From Bacteroidetes bacterium RIFCSPLOWO2_12_FULL_37_12 (GTDB lineage: Bacteria; Bacteroidota; Bacteroidia; 2-12-FULL-37-12), in NCBI GenBank assembly GCA_001769655.1, contig MEPC01000023.1:178050-242049 (forward strand): a stretch of DNA of 64,000 nucleotides, written 5' to 3'. The translations under genes and the position numbers were made by a program. Within the stretch, counting starts at the first letter, position 1. Every line of letters starts with the position of its first letter. A model generated the notes under the pieces. That model did no database searches and had not been told where the DNA came from. It was given only the letters and a program-made list of their open reading frames with translations. Below are positions 34,277-43,237 of the stretch, piece by piece.

Positions 34277-35392
34277 ATGAACACACATTCCCGATCAAAA
34301 ATACTTTCTACCTTCCTTTTTTTTACTTTTTTTACCTTTTCAGCCAACCCAAACATCCCCTCTGAAAAAGCGAAAAGACAGAATGATACAGGTCAACCTC
34401 GAAACATCATTCTTATGATTGGCGATGGCATGGGGTTGACTCAAATTACTTCTGCCATGTATTCCAAAAAAGATAAATTGAATCTGGAGCGCTTTTTCAC
34501 AATCGGTTTAATAAAAACCCATTCTTCAGATAACCTGATTACTGACTCTGCGGCGGGCGCTACCGCATTTTCCACAGGTCAAAAATCCTTTAATGGAGCG
34601 ATAGGTGTGGATGAAAATAAAAAATCTGTTTCAACAATCCTTGAAATAGCTGAAAAAAATAATCGCGCTACCGGATTAGTGGCTGTATGTTCTATCACGC
34701 ACGCGACACCCGCTTCTTTCATTGCTCATCAGGACTCGAGAAGCAAAGATGAAAATATAGCGTTGGATTTTCTTGCTACGGATATTGATGTTTTTATCGG
34801 TGGTGGAAGAAAATTTTTTGAGAATCGTTCCGATGGAAAAAATCTGGTACAATTGCTGGAGTCAAAAAATTATACAGTGTTAAATGGCATTGAAAATGTT
34901 GCAGATAGAAAAATTGAAAAACTTGCTTGTTTTACAGCCCTTGAACATCCTATGAAAATGTCTGAAGGCAGAGGAGATCTGTTGGGAAGATCTGCGATGA
35001 CTGCCATTTCAATACTGAATAAAAAAAATACAGGTTTCTTTTTGATGATTGAGGGCTCACAAATTGACTGGGGAGGGCATGCGAAAGATGCAGGATATGT
35101 GATTGCCGAAGCGCTTGATTTTGATGAAACCATTGGAAAGGTATTGGACTGGGCTGAAAAAGATGGAAAAACATTAGTCATTGTTACGGCAGACCACGAA
35201 ACAGGCGGCATGGCAATTACAGGGGGTAAATTTCCAGATCAAAAAATTGAAAATTCATTCATTTATGGCAACCATACAGCCGCTTTGGTTCCAGTGTTTG
35301 CTTATGGTCCTGGGGCGGAAAATTTCTCAGGAATATATCAGAACACAGACATCTTCTATAAAATGTTATCGTCATTCGGTTTTTCAAAATGA
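34277..35392 (+). CDS. Alkaline phosphatase (PhoA family)
   Basis: 371 residues, with a signal peptide (about 1-26, FFTFSANP). Metal and catalytic motifs are ILMIGDGMGLTQ, the nucleophile Ser91 in ITDSAAGATAFSTG, CSITHATPASFIAHQ, the zinc site IEGSQIDWGGHAKD, LDFDETIGKVLDWAEK and VTADHETGGMA. Family enzymes cleave phosphate monoesters in the periplasm. The stop codon overlaps the next gene's ATG (ATGA), so a membrane patatin is translated in tandem with it. The pairing of a phosphatase with a phospholipase suggests lipid phosphate recovery, but that is inference. Confidence 0.95.
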   Translation: MNTHSRSKILSTFLFFTFFTFSANPNIPSEKAKRQNDTGQPRNIILMIGDGMGLTQITSAMYSKKDKLNLERFFTIGLIKTHSSDNLITDSAAGATAFSTGQKSFNGAIGVDENKKSVSTILEIAEKNNRATGLVAVCSITHATPASFIAHQDSRSKDENIALDFLATDIDVFIGGGRKFFENRSDGKNLVQLLESKNYTVLNGIENVADRKIEKLACFTALEHPMKMSEGRGDLLGRSAMTAISILNKKNTGFFLMIEGSQIDWGGHAKDAGYVIAEALDFDETIGKVLDWAEKDGKTLVIVTADHETGGMAITGGKFPDQKIENSFIYGNHTAALVPVFAYGPGAENFSGIYQNTDIFYKMLSSFGFSK

Positions 35393-37689
35393 TAAGACCT
35401 CTCAGAATTTTTTGGTATTTCTTAAACCGGTTCGGTAATCGCATCTATTTTTGCTTTCCTGTTCAGCTTTTTCTCAGTCAGGTCCGCAACCATAAAATAC
35501 TTTTATTATTCTGGGCAATTTTATTTGGCATCGTTACATATAATTTTGGATTTAAATTAGGAGGGGCTTATCTCTTTTTAGACCCTGAATATCTGGGAAA
35601 AGTTAATGGGTTAAGCATGTTATTATTTGGTCTTGCCATAGGAATTTTTATTACCGCTTATCACATCACTGCTTATATTCTGGATGGATTTCATTATCAC
35701 TTTCTGATTTTTTTGAAAAACCCTTTTTTCCGTTTTTCTTTAAATAATTCGATGGTTCCATTTCTCTTTTTAGTAATTTATTCATGGTATTTTTTCGATT
35801 TTCAGATTCAATCGGCAATGCTTGAACCCTTTGAAATTGTATTGTATCTTTTTGCTTTTTATTTTGGGGCATTCTTATCAATTTTTATTTTTGGGCTGTA
35901 TTTTTTTAATACTGAAAAAAATTTCTTTACTAACTTCCGTCAGAAATTCGGAAAGCAATTCCGGTTTAAAAACAAGTATGTTGACAATGTGAAACGAAAA
36001 ATACTCGAGAAACGCGCTCGCGATGAAATGGGGCTTGGGTTGGTTCAACGGGTGGACTATTTTTTATCGGATTTTTTTAAAGTGCGTAAAGTGCGTTATA
36101 ATTTTAACATTGACTATGTATTAATAAAAGATACCATTGACCGCAATCAGATTAACGCCGGATTGGTGGTACTGCTTACGCTTGTAATATTTATTTCACT
36201 TGGACTTTTTAAGGAAGTGAATTTTATTCAGATTCCGGCAAGCGCCAGTTTGATTTTGCTTTTTTCAATTTTTATGATGCTCGCCGGTGCCATTAACTTC
36301 TTTCTTCAGAAATCAGGGGGCGCCTGGCTTTTCCTTCTTTTGCTGTTTTTATTTTATGCCAACCGCCAGGATTGGTATGTGAAAACAAACAAGGCATTTG
36401 GTATTAATTATGAATCAAAACCTGCAGATTATTCCAGAAATAAAATCCAGGAGCTTGCCTCTGATGAAAATTTTAATGCAGACAAAAAAAATGGAACAAA
36501 CGTGTTGGAAAACTGGGTAAAAAGATTTAATCCTACCGATACAAATAGTTATTCATCTTTATCTCAACCAAAAATTATTTTCATTAACACTTCCGGCGGC
36601 GGTTTACGTTCTGCGGTCTGGACACTCAACACCTTGATTACCCTCGATAGTGTTTTCAATGGTGAAATATCGAAACATACATTTCTTATTTGTGGCGCAT
36701 CAGGCGGTATGATTGGAGCCGCTTGTTACAGAGAATTGATGCTTGGAAATCCCAAGCCATGGCTAAATGGACAAAGTACTATTGATAAACTTTCCTCGGA
36801 CCTGCTGAATAGAATTTTTTTTAACATCACTACTACGATGATAGTTCCACCCCGTTCCTTTAAGGAGGGAAACAACTCTTACCCAATGGACAGGGGCTAT
36901 GCTTTTGAGTCACAACTGATTCAGAATACGGGATTATTCAAAAATAAAAAATTGAAAGATTATTCCAAACTTGAACAATCGGCTTTTATACCCTGGGTTA
37001 TCATGACACCAACTTCCGCTAACGATGGAAGAAAACTATATATATCTTCTTTGCCAGTTTCATTCTTAGTAAAATCATTTCAGTTTAATGAAGAATATAA
37101 AAATGAAATCAGCGGGGTTGAATTTTCACGTATGTTTGCAAATCAGAACCCTGAGAATTTATATTTTACAACTGCTTTGAGGATGAATGCCACTTTTCCG
37201 TACATCTTACCCAATGTACGCATGAACAGCACACCGGTCTTGGAAGTGATTGATGCGGGCGCTACTGATAATTATGGCACTGAAACATCGCTGAAATTCC
37301 TGTACGTATTCAGAGATTGGATAAAAGACCACACAAGCGGAGTCATTTTTCTTCAGATACGCGATAGCAAACAACAAAAAGAAATAGAGAAATCAGCCGC
37401 TATGACGGTACTTGAGAAAATTACAAATCCTATTGGCGGTTATTATCATAGTATTACCTCAGCAAAGGATTTTAAAGATGACGAAGCACTGGAATTTGCT
37501 CATACATGGTTTGGTGGGAAATTAGAGATAGTACAGTTTCAATATATTCCTGAGACAGAAGCCCTAACTGCTTCGTTGAGCTGGCATCTTACCCGTAGAG
37601 AGAAAAAAAATATTATTGAATCCATACATCATCCTGAAAATCAGAACGCAATACGATTGCTGGGAAAATTACTTAATAGTTCAGAGTAA
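35389..37689 (+). CDS. Membrane protein with C-terminal patatin-like phospholipase domain
   Basis: 766 residues. About eight hydrophobic helices occupy residues 1-360 (two groups, near 35-190 and 250-335). The soluble part from about 395 is patatin-like: FINTSGGGLRSAVWTLNTL as the oxyanion loop, the nucleophile S438 in CGASGGM, and the catalytic D622 in VIDAGATDNYG, so the nucleophile elbow is G-A-S-G-G and the aspartate motif is D-A-G. Patatins hydrolyse acyl esters of lipids; the membrane part would tether the enzyme. It overlaps the phosphatase gene by 4 bp. Confidence 0.88.
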   Translation: MIRPLRIFWYFLNRFGNRIYFCFPVQLFLSQVRNHKILLLFWAILFGIVTYNFGFKLGGAYLFLDPEYLGKVNGLSMLLFGLAIGIFITAYHITAYILDGFHYHFLIFLKNPFFRFSLNNSMVPFLFLVIYSWYFFDFQIQSAMLEPFEIVLYLFAFYFGAFLSIFIFGLYFFNTEKNFFTNFRQKFGKQFRFKNKYVDNVKRKILEKRARDEMGLGLVQRVDYFLSDFFKVRKVRYNFNIDYVLIKDTIDRNQINAGLVVLLTLVIFISLGLFKEVNFIQIPASASLILLFSIFMMLAGAINFFLQKSGGAWLFLLLLFLFYANRQDWYVKTNKAFGINYESKPADYSRNKIQELASDENFNADKKNGTNVLENWVKRFNPTDTNSYSSLSQPKIIFINTSGGGLRSAVWTLNTLITLDSVFNGEISKHTFLICGASGGMIGAACYRELMLGNPKPWLNGQSTIDKLSSDLLNRIFFNITTTMIVPPRSFKEGNNSYPMDRGYAFESQLIQNTGLFKNKKLKDYSKLEQSAFIPWVIMTPTSANDGRKLYISSLPVSFLVKSFQFNEEYKNEISGVEFSRMFANQNPENLYFTTALRMNATFPYILPNVRMNSTPVLEVIDAGATDNYGTETSLKFLYVFRDWIKDHTSGVIFLQIRDSKQQKEIEKSAAMTVLEKITNPIGGYYHSITSAKDFKDDEALEFAHTWFGGKLEIVQFQYIPETEALTASLSWHLTRREKKNIIESIHHPENQNAIRLLGKLLNSSE

Positions 37690-37726
37690 GACCTAGTTCC
37701 AGCTAAAAATAAAAAAATATATATAG

Positions 37727-37790
37727 GACAAAATGGCGCATTAAATTAACTCACAAATCAATAAATTAATAATTATAAGACAAAATGGCG
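37727..37790 (+). promoter_or_regulatory. Paired GACAAAATGGCG boxes upstream of hsp20
   Basis: Identical 12-mers at 37727-37738 and 37779-37790, 52 bp apart, each preceded by ATATA(A/G). Both lie in the 163-bp spacer before the hsp20 ATG. Each contains the spaced words GACA and TGGC. I read them as candidate operator sites for stress control. Confidence 0.5.
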
Positions 37791-37852
37791 TAAAAATTGT
37801 TTTGGAATTAATTTTGACGATAGCCAATCAACAAATCAAAAACAAAAAAACA

Positions 37853-38323
37853 ATGAAAATAACAAAATTTTCGCCAACCAACTTCCGGTGTGAAGTTGAG
37901 GCACCCGCACTTTTCAATTCTACCTTTGATAATTTCTTCAACATCCCCTGGAAATTCTGGGACGATTTTGAAGAGGACTTTTCCACCAAAAACACAATCA
38001 CTCCACGCATGGATGTAAAGGAAACCGAAAAAAGTTACGATATCCATTTTGCGGTTCCGGGTCTTAAAAAAGAGGATATCAAAATTAACCTCGAAGACGA
38101 TGGAACCCTGACCGTGAGCGGTGAAAGGAAGTTTAATAAAGAAGAAAAAACCGACCGGTATCACAGGGTAGAAACTCAGTACGGTTCCTTTTCGAGAATA
38201 CTTCGCCTTCCAGTGGATGTTAAAAAGGACTCCATTCACGCAAAATATGAAAACGGCATCCTTGAACTGAATCTGGAAAAAGAGAAGTCAAAAAAGGAAA
38301 TCAAGCAGATTGAAGTGAAGTAA
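37853..38323 (+). CDS. Hsp20/alpha-crystallin small heat-shock protein
   Basis: 156 residues from the ATG at 37853; a TTG at 37802 is in frame but lacks homology. The alpha-crystallin domain (about 45-145) shows PRMDVKETEKSYDIHFAVPGLKKEDIKINLEDDGTLTVSGERK, the GSFSRILRLPVDV stretch and the closing KYENGILELNLEKEK. Such proteins form oligomers that hold unfolding proteins. A strong terminator (38347-38380) follows. Confidence 0.96.
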   Translation: MKITKFSPTNFRCEVEAPALFNSTFDNFFNIPWKFWDDFEEDFSTKNTITPRMDVKETEKSYDIHFAVPGLKKEDIKINLEDDGTLTVSGERKFNKEEKTDRYHRVETQYGSFSRILRLPVDVKKDSIHAKYENGILELNLEKEKSKKEIKQIEVK

Positions 38324-38346
38324 AAATCAGGTTCGTTTTTAATACT

Positions 38347-38380
38347 ACCCGTCTGGTCATTTGATCAGGCGGGTTTTTTT
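38347..38380 (+). terminator. Rho-independent terminator after hsp20
   Basis: ACCCGTCTGGTCA pairs with TGATCAGGCGGGT (two G-U pairs), a TT-rich turn between them, then a run of seven T. Confidence 0.85.
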
Positions 38381-38383
38381 ATT

Positions 38384-38451
38384 AACACAAAGACACTAAG
38401 AAAAAATGTTACACAAAGAGTTTACTTAATGCTTCTTTGTGTCCTCGTGTT
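38384..38451. repeat. Inverted repeat AACACAAAGACACTAAG..CTTTGTGTCCTCGTGTT
   Basis: Complementary arms of about 17 bp separated by about 30 bases, between the hsp20 terminator and the DUF885 gene. ACACAAAGA also recurs in the centre. A dispersed-repeat type often seen in Bacteroidota; only one copy is in this window. Confidence 0.65.
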
Positions 38452-38527
38452 GAAATTTTCTTTTATTTTTTTGATTCAGCAAGAGATCTAATTTCAAAAA
38501 TATTCATATATTTCACAAAAAATCTCT

Positions 38528-40285
38528 ATGCAAATCTTAAAATTTTACCCGTTATTTCTACTAATTTATTTATCCATCCCAGTAACCGCAACTTGTCAAA
38601 TGAATGTATCAACCGCTGATCAGAATTTTGATTCCTACAAATCAAAATTTATAGAGCAACTCTGGCAAATGAACCCGGGATGGGCTTCCCATCAGGGTTA
38701 TACCAAATACGACGATTTGCTCGATATCAAAACCCCCGAAGACAGAAAAAAACAAATTGCGCAGTACGAAATCTGGCAAAATGAATTAAAAGGGTTTCCG
38801 TTGGAAAAACTTTCCGTGTTAAATCGCATTGACCATAAATTGATTCAGAATTACATTAACGCTTCCTTGTGGCATATCCATCGTTATAAGGCATACGAAT
38901 GGAATCCATCCATGTACAATGTCGGAGAGGCATTTTTCAAGGTGTTGAAAAGAAACTATAGTTCACCTAAGGAGAAAATCAGAATAATTACAAACAAATT
39001 AAGTCAGGTGGAAAAGTATTACGAAGTTGCAAAATTGAGTATTAAAAATCCCACCCGAGAACATACCCTGCTTGCCATCGAACAAAACAAAAATTCTCTC
39101 AATGATTTTTGCATTCAATTTAAAGACACATTGGAAAAATCCGAACTCAGCAGTGAAGAAAAAAATAAAATAACAGCACAGTTGGAAAAAGCAAAAAATG
39201 CTGTGAATCACTTTACAACTTTTCTTGAAAAAGAAATAGTACCAGCTATAGACAAAGGCGCAACCCGTAGTTTCCGGATTGGCAAAGAATTATATGAGGA
39301 AAAATTTGGTTTTGATATAGTGTCACAACATAAGGCATCAACGGTTTATGAAATTGCTCTTAAAAGGAAGGAAGAAACCCACCAGAAAATGAAAGAGCTT
39401 TCAGAAAAAATATGGTCCAAATATTTTCCGAATGAGCCATTCAATTCAGATTTAAAAAACATAAGAAAATTAATTGACAAAATTGCGCTAAGACACGCGC
39501 ATCGAGATTCTTTTCTAACAGCTATTAAAAAGCAAATCCCAGAACTTTTAAAATTTATCACGGAGCATAATCTGATTGGCATGGATGCTGACAAACCGCT
39601 TGTGGTCAGAGAAACACCAAGTTATATGGGAGGTGTAGCAGGCGCTTCGATTTCTTCTCCAGGTCCCTACGAAAAAAATGCTGACACTTATTATAATGTC
39701 ACACTGCTTAATCATTATTCTCCGGAGGATGCGGAAAGTTACTTGCGGGAGTACAATCATTATCTCCTTCAGGTTCTTAATATTCACGAGGCAATCCCAG
39801 GGCATTATGTACAGTTGGTTTACAGTAACAAAGCACCTTCTTTGATAAAAAGCATACTTGACAACGGTGCCATGGTGGAGGGCTGGGCAGTTTATACAGA
39901 ACGGATGATGCTCGAAGAAGGGTATGGAAACAATGAACCGGAATTGTGGCTCATGTATTATAAATGGTCTCTGCGAGTGACACTAAATACAATACTTGAT
40001 TATCAGGTGCATGTTTTAAATTTTCAAAAAGAGGATGCAATGAAATTATTGATGGAAGAAGGATTTCAGGAAAAAGCAGAAGCTGAAGGTAAATGGAGAA
40101 GAGCCACACTTTCTTCCGTTCAATTAGCAAGCTATTTTACAGGGTTTACCGAAATCTACCGGTTGCGGGAAGACCATAAGATTAAGCATGGAGAAAAATT
40201 TAACCTCCGTCAATGGCACGAAAAATTTCTTTCCTACGGTTCTGCGCCTGTTCCTTACATACGGGAAGCGATGGAGGAAAAATGA
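38528..40285 (+). CDS. DUF885-family protein, putative zinc peptidase
   Basis: 585 residues. A signal peptide (MQILKFYPLFLLIYLSIPVTATCQ) indicates export. The body is helical. The family signature HEAIPGHYVQL near residue 422 is followed by GAMVEGWAVYTERMMLEEGYG, whose glutamate probably supplies the third metal ligand. Such proteins are related to gluzincin peptidases. Substrate unknown. The 3' end lies 4 bp from the convergent type B T9SS gene. Confidence 0.85.
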   Translation: MQILKFYPLFLLIYLSIPVTATCQMNVSTADQNFDSYKSKFIEQLWQMNPGWASHQGYTKYDDLLDIKTPEDRKKQIAQYEIWQNELKGFPLEKLSVLNRIDHKLIQNYINASLWHIHRYKAYEWNPSMYNVGEAFFKVLKRNYSSPKEKIRIITNKLSQVEKYYEVAKLSIKNPTREHTLLAIEQNKNSLNDFCIQFKDTLEKSELSSEEKNKITAQLEKAKNAVNHFTTFLEKEIVPAIDKGATRSFRIGKELYEEKFGFDIVSQHKASTVYEIALKRKEETHQKMKELSEKIWSKYFPNEPFNSDLKNIRKLIDKIALRHAHRDSFLTAIKKQIPELLKFITEHNLIGMDADKPLVVRETPSYMGGVAGASISSPGPYEKNADTYYNVTLLNHYSPEDAESYLREYNHYLLQVLNIHEAIPGHYVQLVYSNKAPSLIKSILDNGAMVEGWAVYTERMMLEEGYGNNEPELWLMYYKWSLRVTLNTILDYQVHVLNFQKEDAMKLLMEEGFQEKAEAEGKWRRATLSSVQLASYFTGFTEIYRLREDHKIKHGEKFNLRQWHEKFLSYGSAPVPYIREAMEEK

Positions 40286-40289
40286 AACC

Positions 40290-43016
40290 CTATCTCACCA
40301 ATTGAACCCATCCCGTCTGAATCTTTTTTTCATTCCCACCGAGATGAATCAATTCATATTCACATAAATAAAAATAAACTCCATCCGATAAATTTTTTCC
40401 ACCATCGGTGACACCTTTCCAGTTTATAAACATATCATTAGTAGATGTAAAAACCTTTACTCCCCATCGGTTGAAAACCTTAAATTTTACATTGGTAACA
40501 AAACGGGGTGTTTTCTTAGGTGTAAAAATATCGTTGAAACCATCACCATTGGGAGTAAATACGTTGGGTAATTCAAAAAACGGACAATTATCAACACAAA
40601 CGATATTGCTGAATTTGCTTTCATTTTTATTAGATGAAGTATCGGTAGCTGTAACAGCATAGCAACCCGCAAGAGAAGTGGTCAGGTTGGAGTGAAGATA
40701 AAAAGTATCGGGGGGAAATTTTGTAATTTTTTTAATTGTATCCAGCGCACTCATTGACTGCCCGGGTGCAGCCGACCAGTAAAGCGTATAATAGTTAATT
40801 GCCAACACCGATTCGCAAGCGTCTTCCATAGAATTTCTCCACATAATAGAATTTTGATATTCATCGCACTGTGCATCTACAGAAAGAATTGGTGGGCAGG
40901 GTGGCACTGAATCGGAAGGAATATCGCAGGTAATTTCTGATTTATTTTCAAGTCGTGCCAATATTCCTGGGGTACCGTAAGTTCCAATGGCATTTATGTA
41001 ATAACAATATTTCTGCCCTGTCACCAAACTATCGTCTTTGTAAGTAATTTCAGTGGTGCTGTCAACCAATATAAAATTTCCCTGAGGATCTCCTCTGTAA
41101 ATCAGATACATGATATTTTGCCAGGGTACATTGAATCTCCATTTTAAAGTTATAAAATTTGCTTCCGGTACAGTAGAAAGAAATACGCTTGAAGCTGACT
41201 CTTCATAATTAATATTCTGAAAACGGAATGTATCTCCAGGAGTGACATTCCAATAATCAATTCTGTAACGGTACGAAAATGATTGCGTGTTTAGATCGAC
41301 TGTATCAAGAAAGGTAGTGTCATTGGAAGAAGATAACGCGCGTGGGGTTGAATACACATAAATTTGTGTGAAATTAGTGTCATTCATACCAACGGCTTTC
41401 TGGAGCCGGTATTGATATGGACCCGGAGATACTATTGTATCAAATTCAGATGGTTGAGTCCATATTACGTTTATCTTTCCATTGGTAAGGGAGGTTTTTT
41501 CTACAGAAACATTGGTAAGAATCGGATTTACTTTTTCAAGTTCTATGCATGCTTCGTTGGAACGGTAACTTTCTGAAACGCCGGAGCCATCATTAAAAAT
41601 TGCTACAACCACATAGCAGTAAATGTTACCACGGGCAAGACCATTTCCATTATTGTCATCAGTAAACGAAGTGATGGATATAGAAGTAACGGTGGCAATT
41701 TTTACATAACCGGTTTTTGGAGGTGCGCCCAGTTCACAATTATCAGGAGGAATGCCATAAGCACCTTTACGTCTCCAAACCGAAAAACCAACTGCATTAT
41801 CACAAGTGTACGTATCCCATTTCAGGTCTGCGGAATTTTGATTGACAGCCGCTTGTAAATTTTTAGGAGCAGGACCTACTACTCTTATATTCCAGGTTTC
41901 TAAGTCAGTCAACGACAATGTATCTTTAGGAGGAGGAGGATTATTAGGAGGATTATCTCTCGCTTTGAACAAGATCTGATAGGGTTGTTCCCTTACATGA
42001 TTACAGTTAGTTTGCCATGTAAACAAACTTACGGCTTTTCCTACATCTGTCACTGTAGTAAAAGAAGCGGGTGAATTTTGCAGTACGAAAGGTCCGCTAA
42101 GTGCAGAAAGCGTCAATTCATCTTTATCGGGGTCTGTAGCTGATACCGGGTAGGACATGAAATCACCTGCAGTGATGCAGGTATCCACAAAAGTTGTCAA
42201 GGTGCTGTCGGCATTTGGATGGATTACAGGGGGTTTGTTTGGAAATCCGAAAACCCGGATTTGAAGGTCTCTTACTACATATCCTATCAGAAAATTTCCT
42301 CTCCATTCTTCAATGATAAAAGCCACGTTGTACTCGCCGGTATCTCTCGGCACATCCCAAAGAAGATTTCCATTTAAGCTGTCTAAGGTTAACGTGCTTG
42401 TTTTACCAAGATTAAAGCTCGCAGGTGATTTATAATTGGCAACCGGAACGGTATCATTCCCAAAAACCTGCATGGGTAAAGTCATTTTATAGGACAAACT
42501 ATCTCCTTCGGTATCAAAAGCACCTGGGTTATGCACAAAAAGCTGGTCAACGGTTGCATTGTCTATGGGAGGATTGTATAAGATGGGTGAGTTATTAGCG
42601 CCGAGAAAAGGATGGATAATTAACAAGGACTGAAGATAAAAAGAAGTCAGGTCAGAATTATCCATGTTTTTAATACCTCCATTCCGGTTTGGATCATTAT
42701 AGGCGATGATATAGGTGCCTAACCCGGGGTATTGGTGTTCAAATACATACACATTCAGTTTGGTATTGTTTCCTAACGAACTATCTTCCACAATTCTTTG
42801 GGCAATGCCGATGGTCCCATCGCCAAAAGCAATTTTCGCCTCAGGCCTGTCGGCATCATAAGAGGTTAATTTGGTATAGGTTATTAAAGTAATTTCATAG
42901 ACATATTTACCGGTATCTTTCTTACGGAATAAAATATTTCCTGCCCGGTTATGCGATGCTTCAGCCAGATTGGAAAGAAGAGCAAATAAAAGGAATAAAC
43001 TCAAATAGTGTTTCAC
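40290..43016 (-). CDS. Large secreted protein with T9SS type B (gliding-motility-associated) sorting domain
   Basis: 908 residues, beginning at a GTG (43016), the only start that keeps the signal peptide MKHYLSLFLLFALLSNLAEA; an in-frame stop lies 5 codons upstream. The front part (about 20-390) is built of beta domains with SHNRAGNILFRKKDTGKYVYEITLITYT and PVSATDPDKDEL-type words. Three or four fibronectin III-like domains follow (VRVVGPAPKNLQAAVNQNSADLKWDTYTC). The C-terminal 90 residues are a type B domain: LPNVFTPNGDGFNDIF, FKVFNRWGVKVF, WKGVTDGGKNLSDGVYFYLCEY. Type B cargo is typically surface-attached by gliding-related proteins such as SprF homologues. Confidence 0.9.
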   Translation of the reverse strand: MKHYLSLFLLFALLSNLAEASHNRAGNILFRKKDTGKYVYEITLITYTKLTSYDADRPEAKIAFGDGTIGIAQRIVEDSSLGNNTKLNVYVFEHQYPGLGTYIIAYNDPNRNGGIKNMDNSDLTSFYLQSLLIIHPFLGANNSPILYNPPIDNATVDQLFVHNPGAFDTEGDSLSYKMTLPMQVFGNDTVPVANYKSPASFNLGKTSTLTLDSLNGNLLWDVPRDTGEYNVAFIIEEWRGNFLIGYVVRDLQIRVFGFPNKPPVIHPNADSTLTTFVDTCITAGDFMSYPVSATDPDKDELTLSALSGPFVLQNSPASFTTVTDVGKAVSLFTWQTNCNHVREQPYQILFKARDNPPNNPPPPKDTLSLTDLETWNIRVVGPAPKNLQAAVNQNSADLKWDTYTCDNAVGFSVWRRKGAYGIPPDNCELGAPPKTGYVKIATVTSISITSFTDDNNGNGLARGNIYCYVVVAIFNDGSGVSESYRSNEACIELEKVNPILTNVSVEKTSLTNGKINVIWTQPSEFDTIVSPGPYQYRLQKAVGMNDTNFTQIYVYSTPRALSSSNDTTFLDTVDLNTQSFSYRYRIDYWNVTPGDTFRFQNINYEESASSVFLSTVPEANFITLKWRFNVPWQNIMYLIYRGDPQGNFILVDSTTEITYKDDSLVTGQKYCYYINAIGTYGTPGILARLENKSEITCDIPSDSVPPCPPILSVDAQCDEYQNSIMWRNSMEDACESVLAINYYTLYWSAAPGQSMSALDTIKKITKFPPDTFYLHSNLTTSLAGCYAVTATDTSSNKNESKFSNIVCVDNCPFFELPNVFTPNGDGFNDIFTPKKTPRFVTNVKFKVFNRWGVKVFTSTNDMFINWKGVTDGGKNLSDGVYFYLCEYELIHLGGNEKKIQTGWVQLVR

Positions 43017-43063
43017 TGTCTTATATACTCATGTTGAATGAGTTTGCGGAAATTAGTAAAAAT

Positions 43064-43146
43064 GGTATAGGGGTATAAAGGTATAATGGTATAGGGGAAA
43101 TACAATAATTATAACCTTATACCCTATACCCTTATACCTTATACCC
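43064..43146. repeat. GTATAAGG/GTATAGGGG repeat, copy C
   Basis: GGTATAGGGGTATAAAGGTAT-type words on the left, then ATAACCTTATACCCTATACCC on the right. It lies between divergent genes, 40 bp from the GTG start of the type B protein. Confidence 0.75.
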
Positions 43147-43197
43147 ATTTTCTTTTAGTATATTTACGTAAAAATAGCAAAAATACAGGATATTTTT

Positions 43198-43205
43198 TAC
43201 CTTTG
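43198..43205 (+). promoter_or_regulatory. -7 element for the first OmpA protein
   Basis: TACCTTTG, 33 bp before the ATG at 43238. No TTTG is seen at -33. Confidence 0.5.
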
Positions 43206-43237
43206 CAGTTTATTTTTAAAGATGGTAACAATAAATA

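Noticed and set aside
37795..37825. Sigma-54-like promoter TTGGAATTAATTTTGA before hsp20
   Set aside because: Only the GG and a weak second element match; the conserved GC of the -12 element is absent.
40290..43016. Annotating only an ATG-started version of the type B protein
   Set aside because: No ATG gives a signal peptide; an in-frame stop lies five codons upstream, so the GTG at 43016 must be used.
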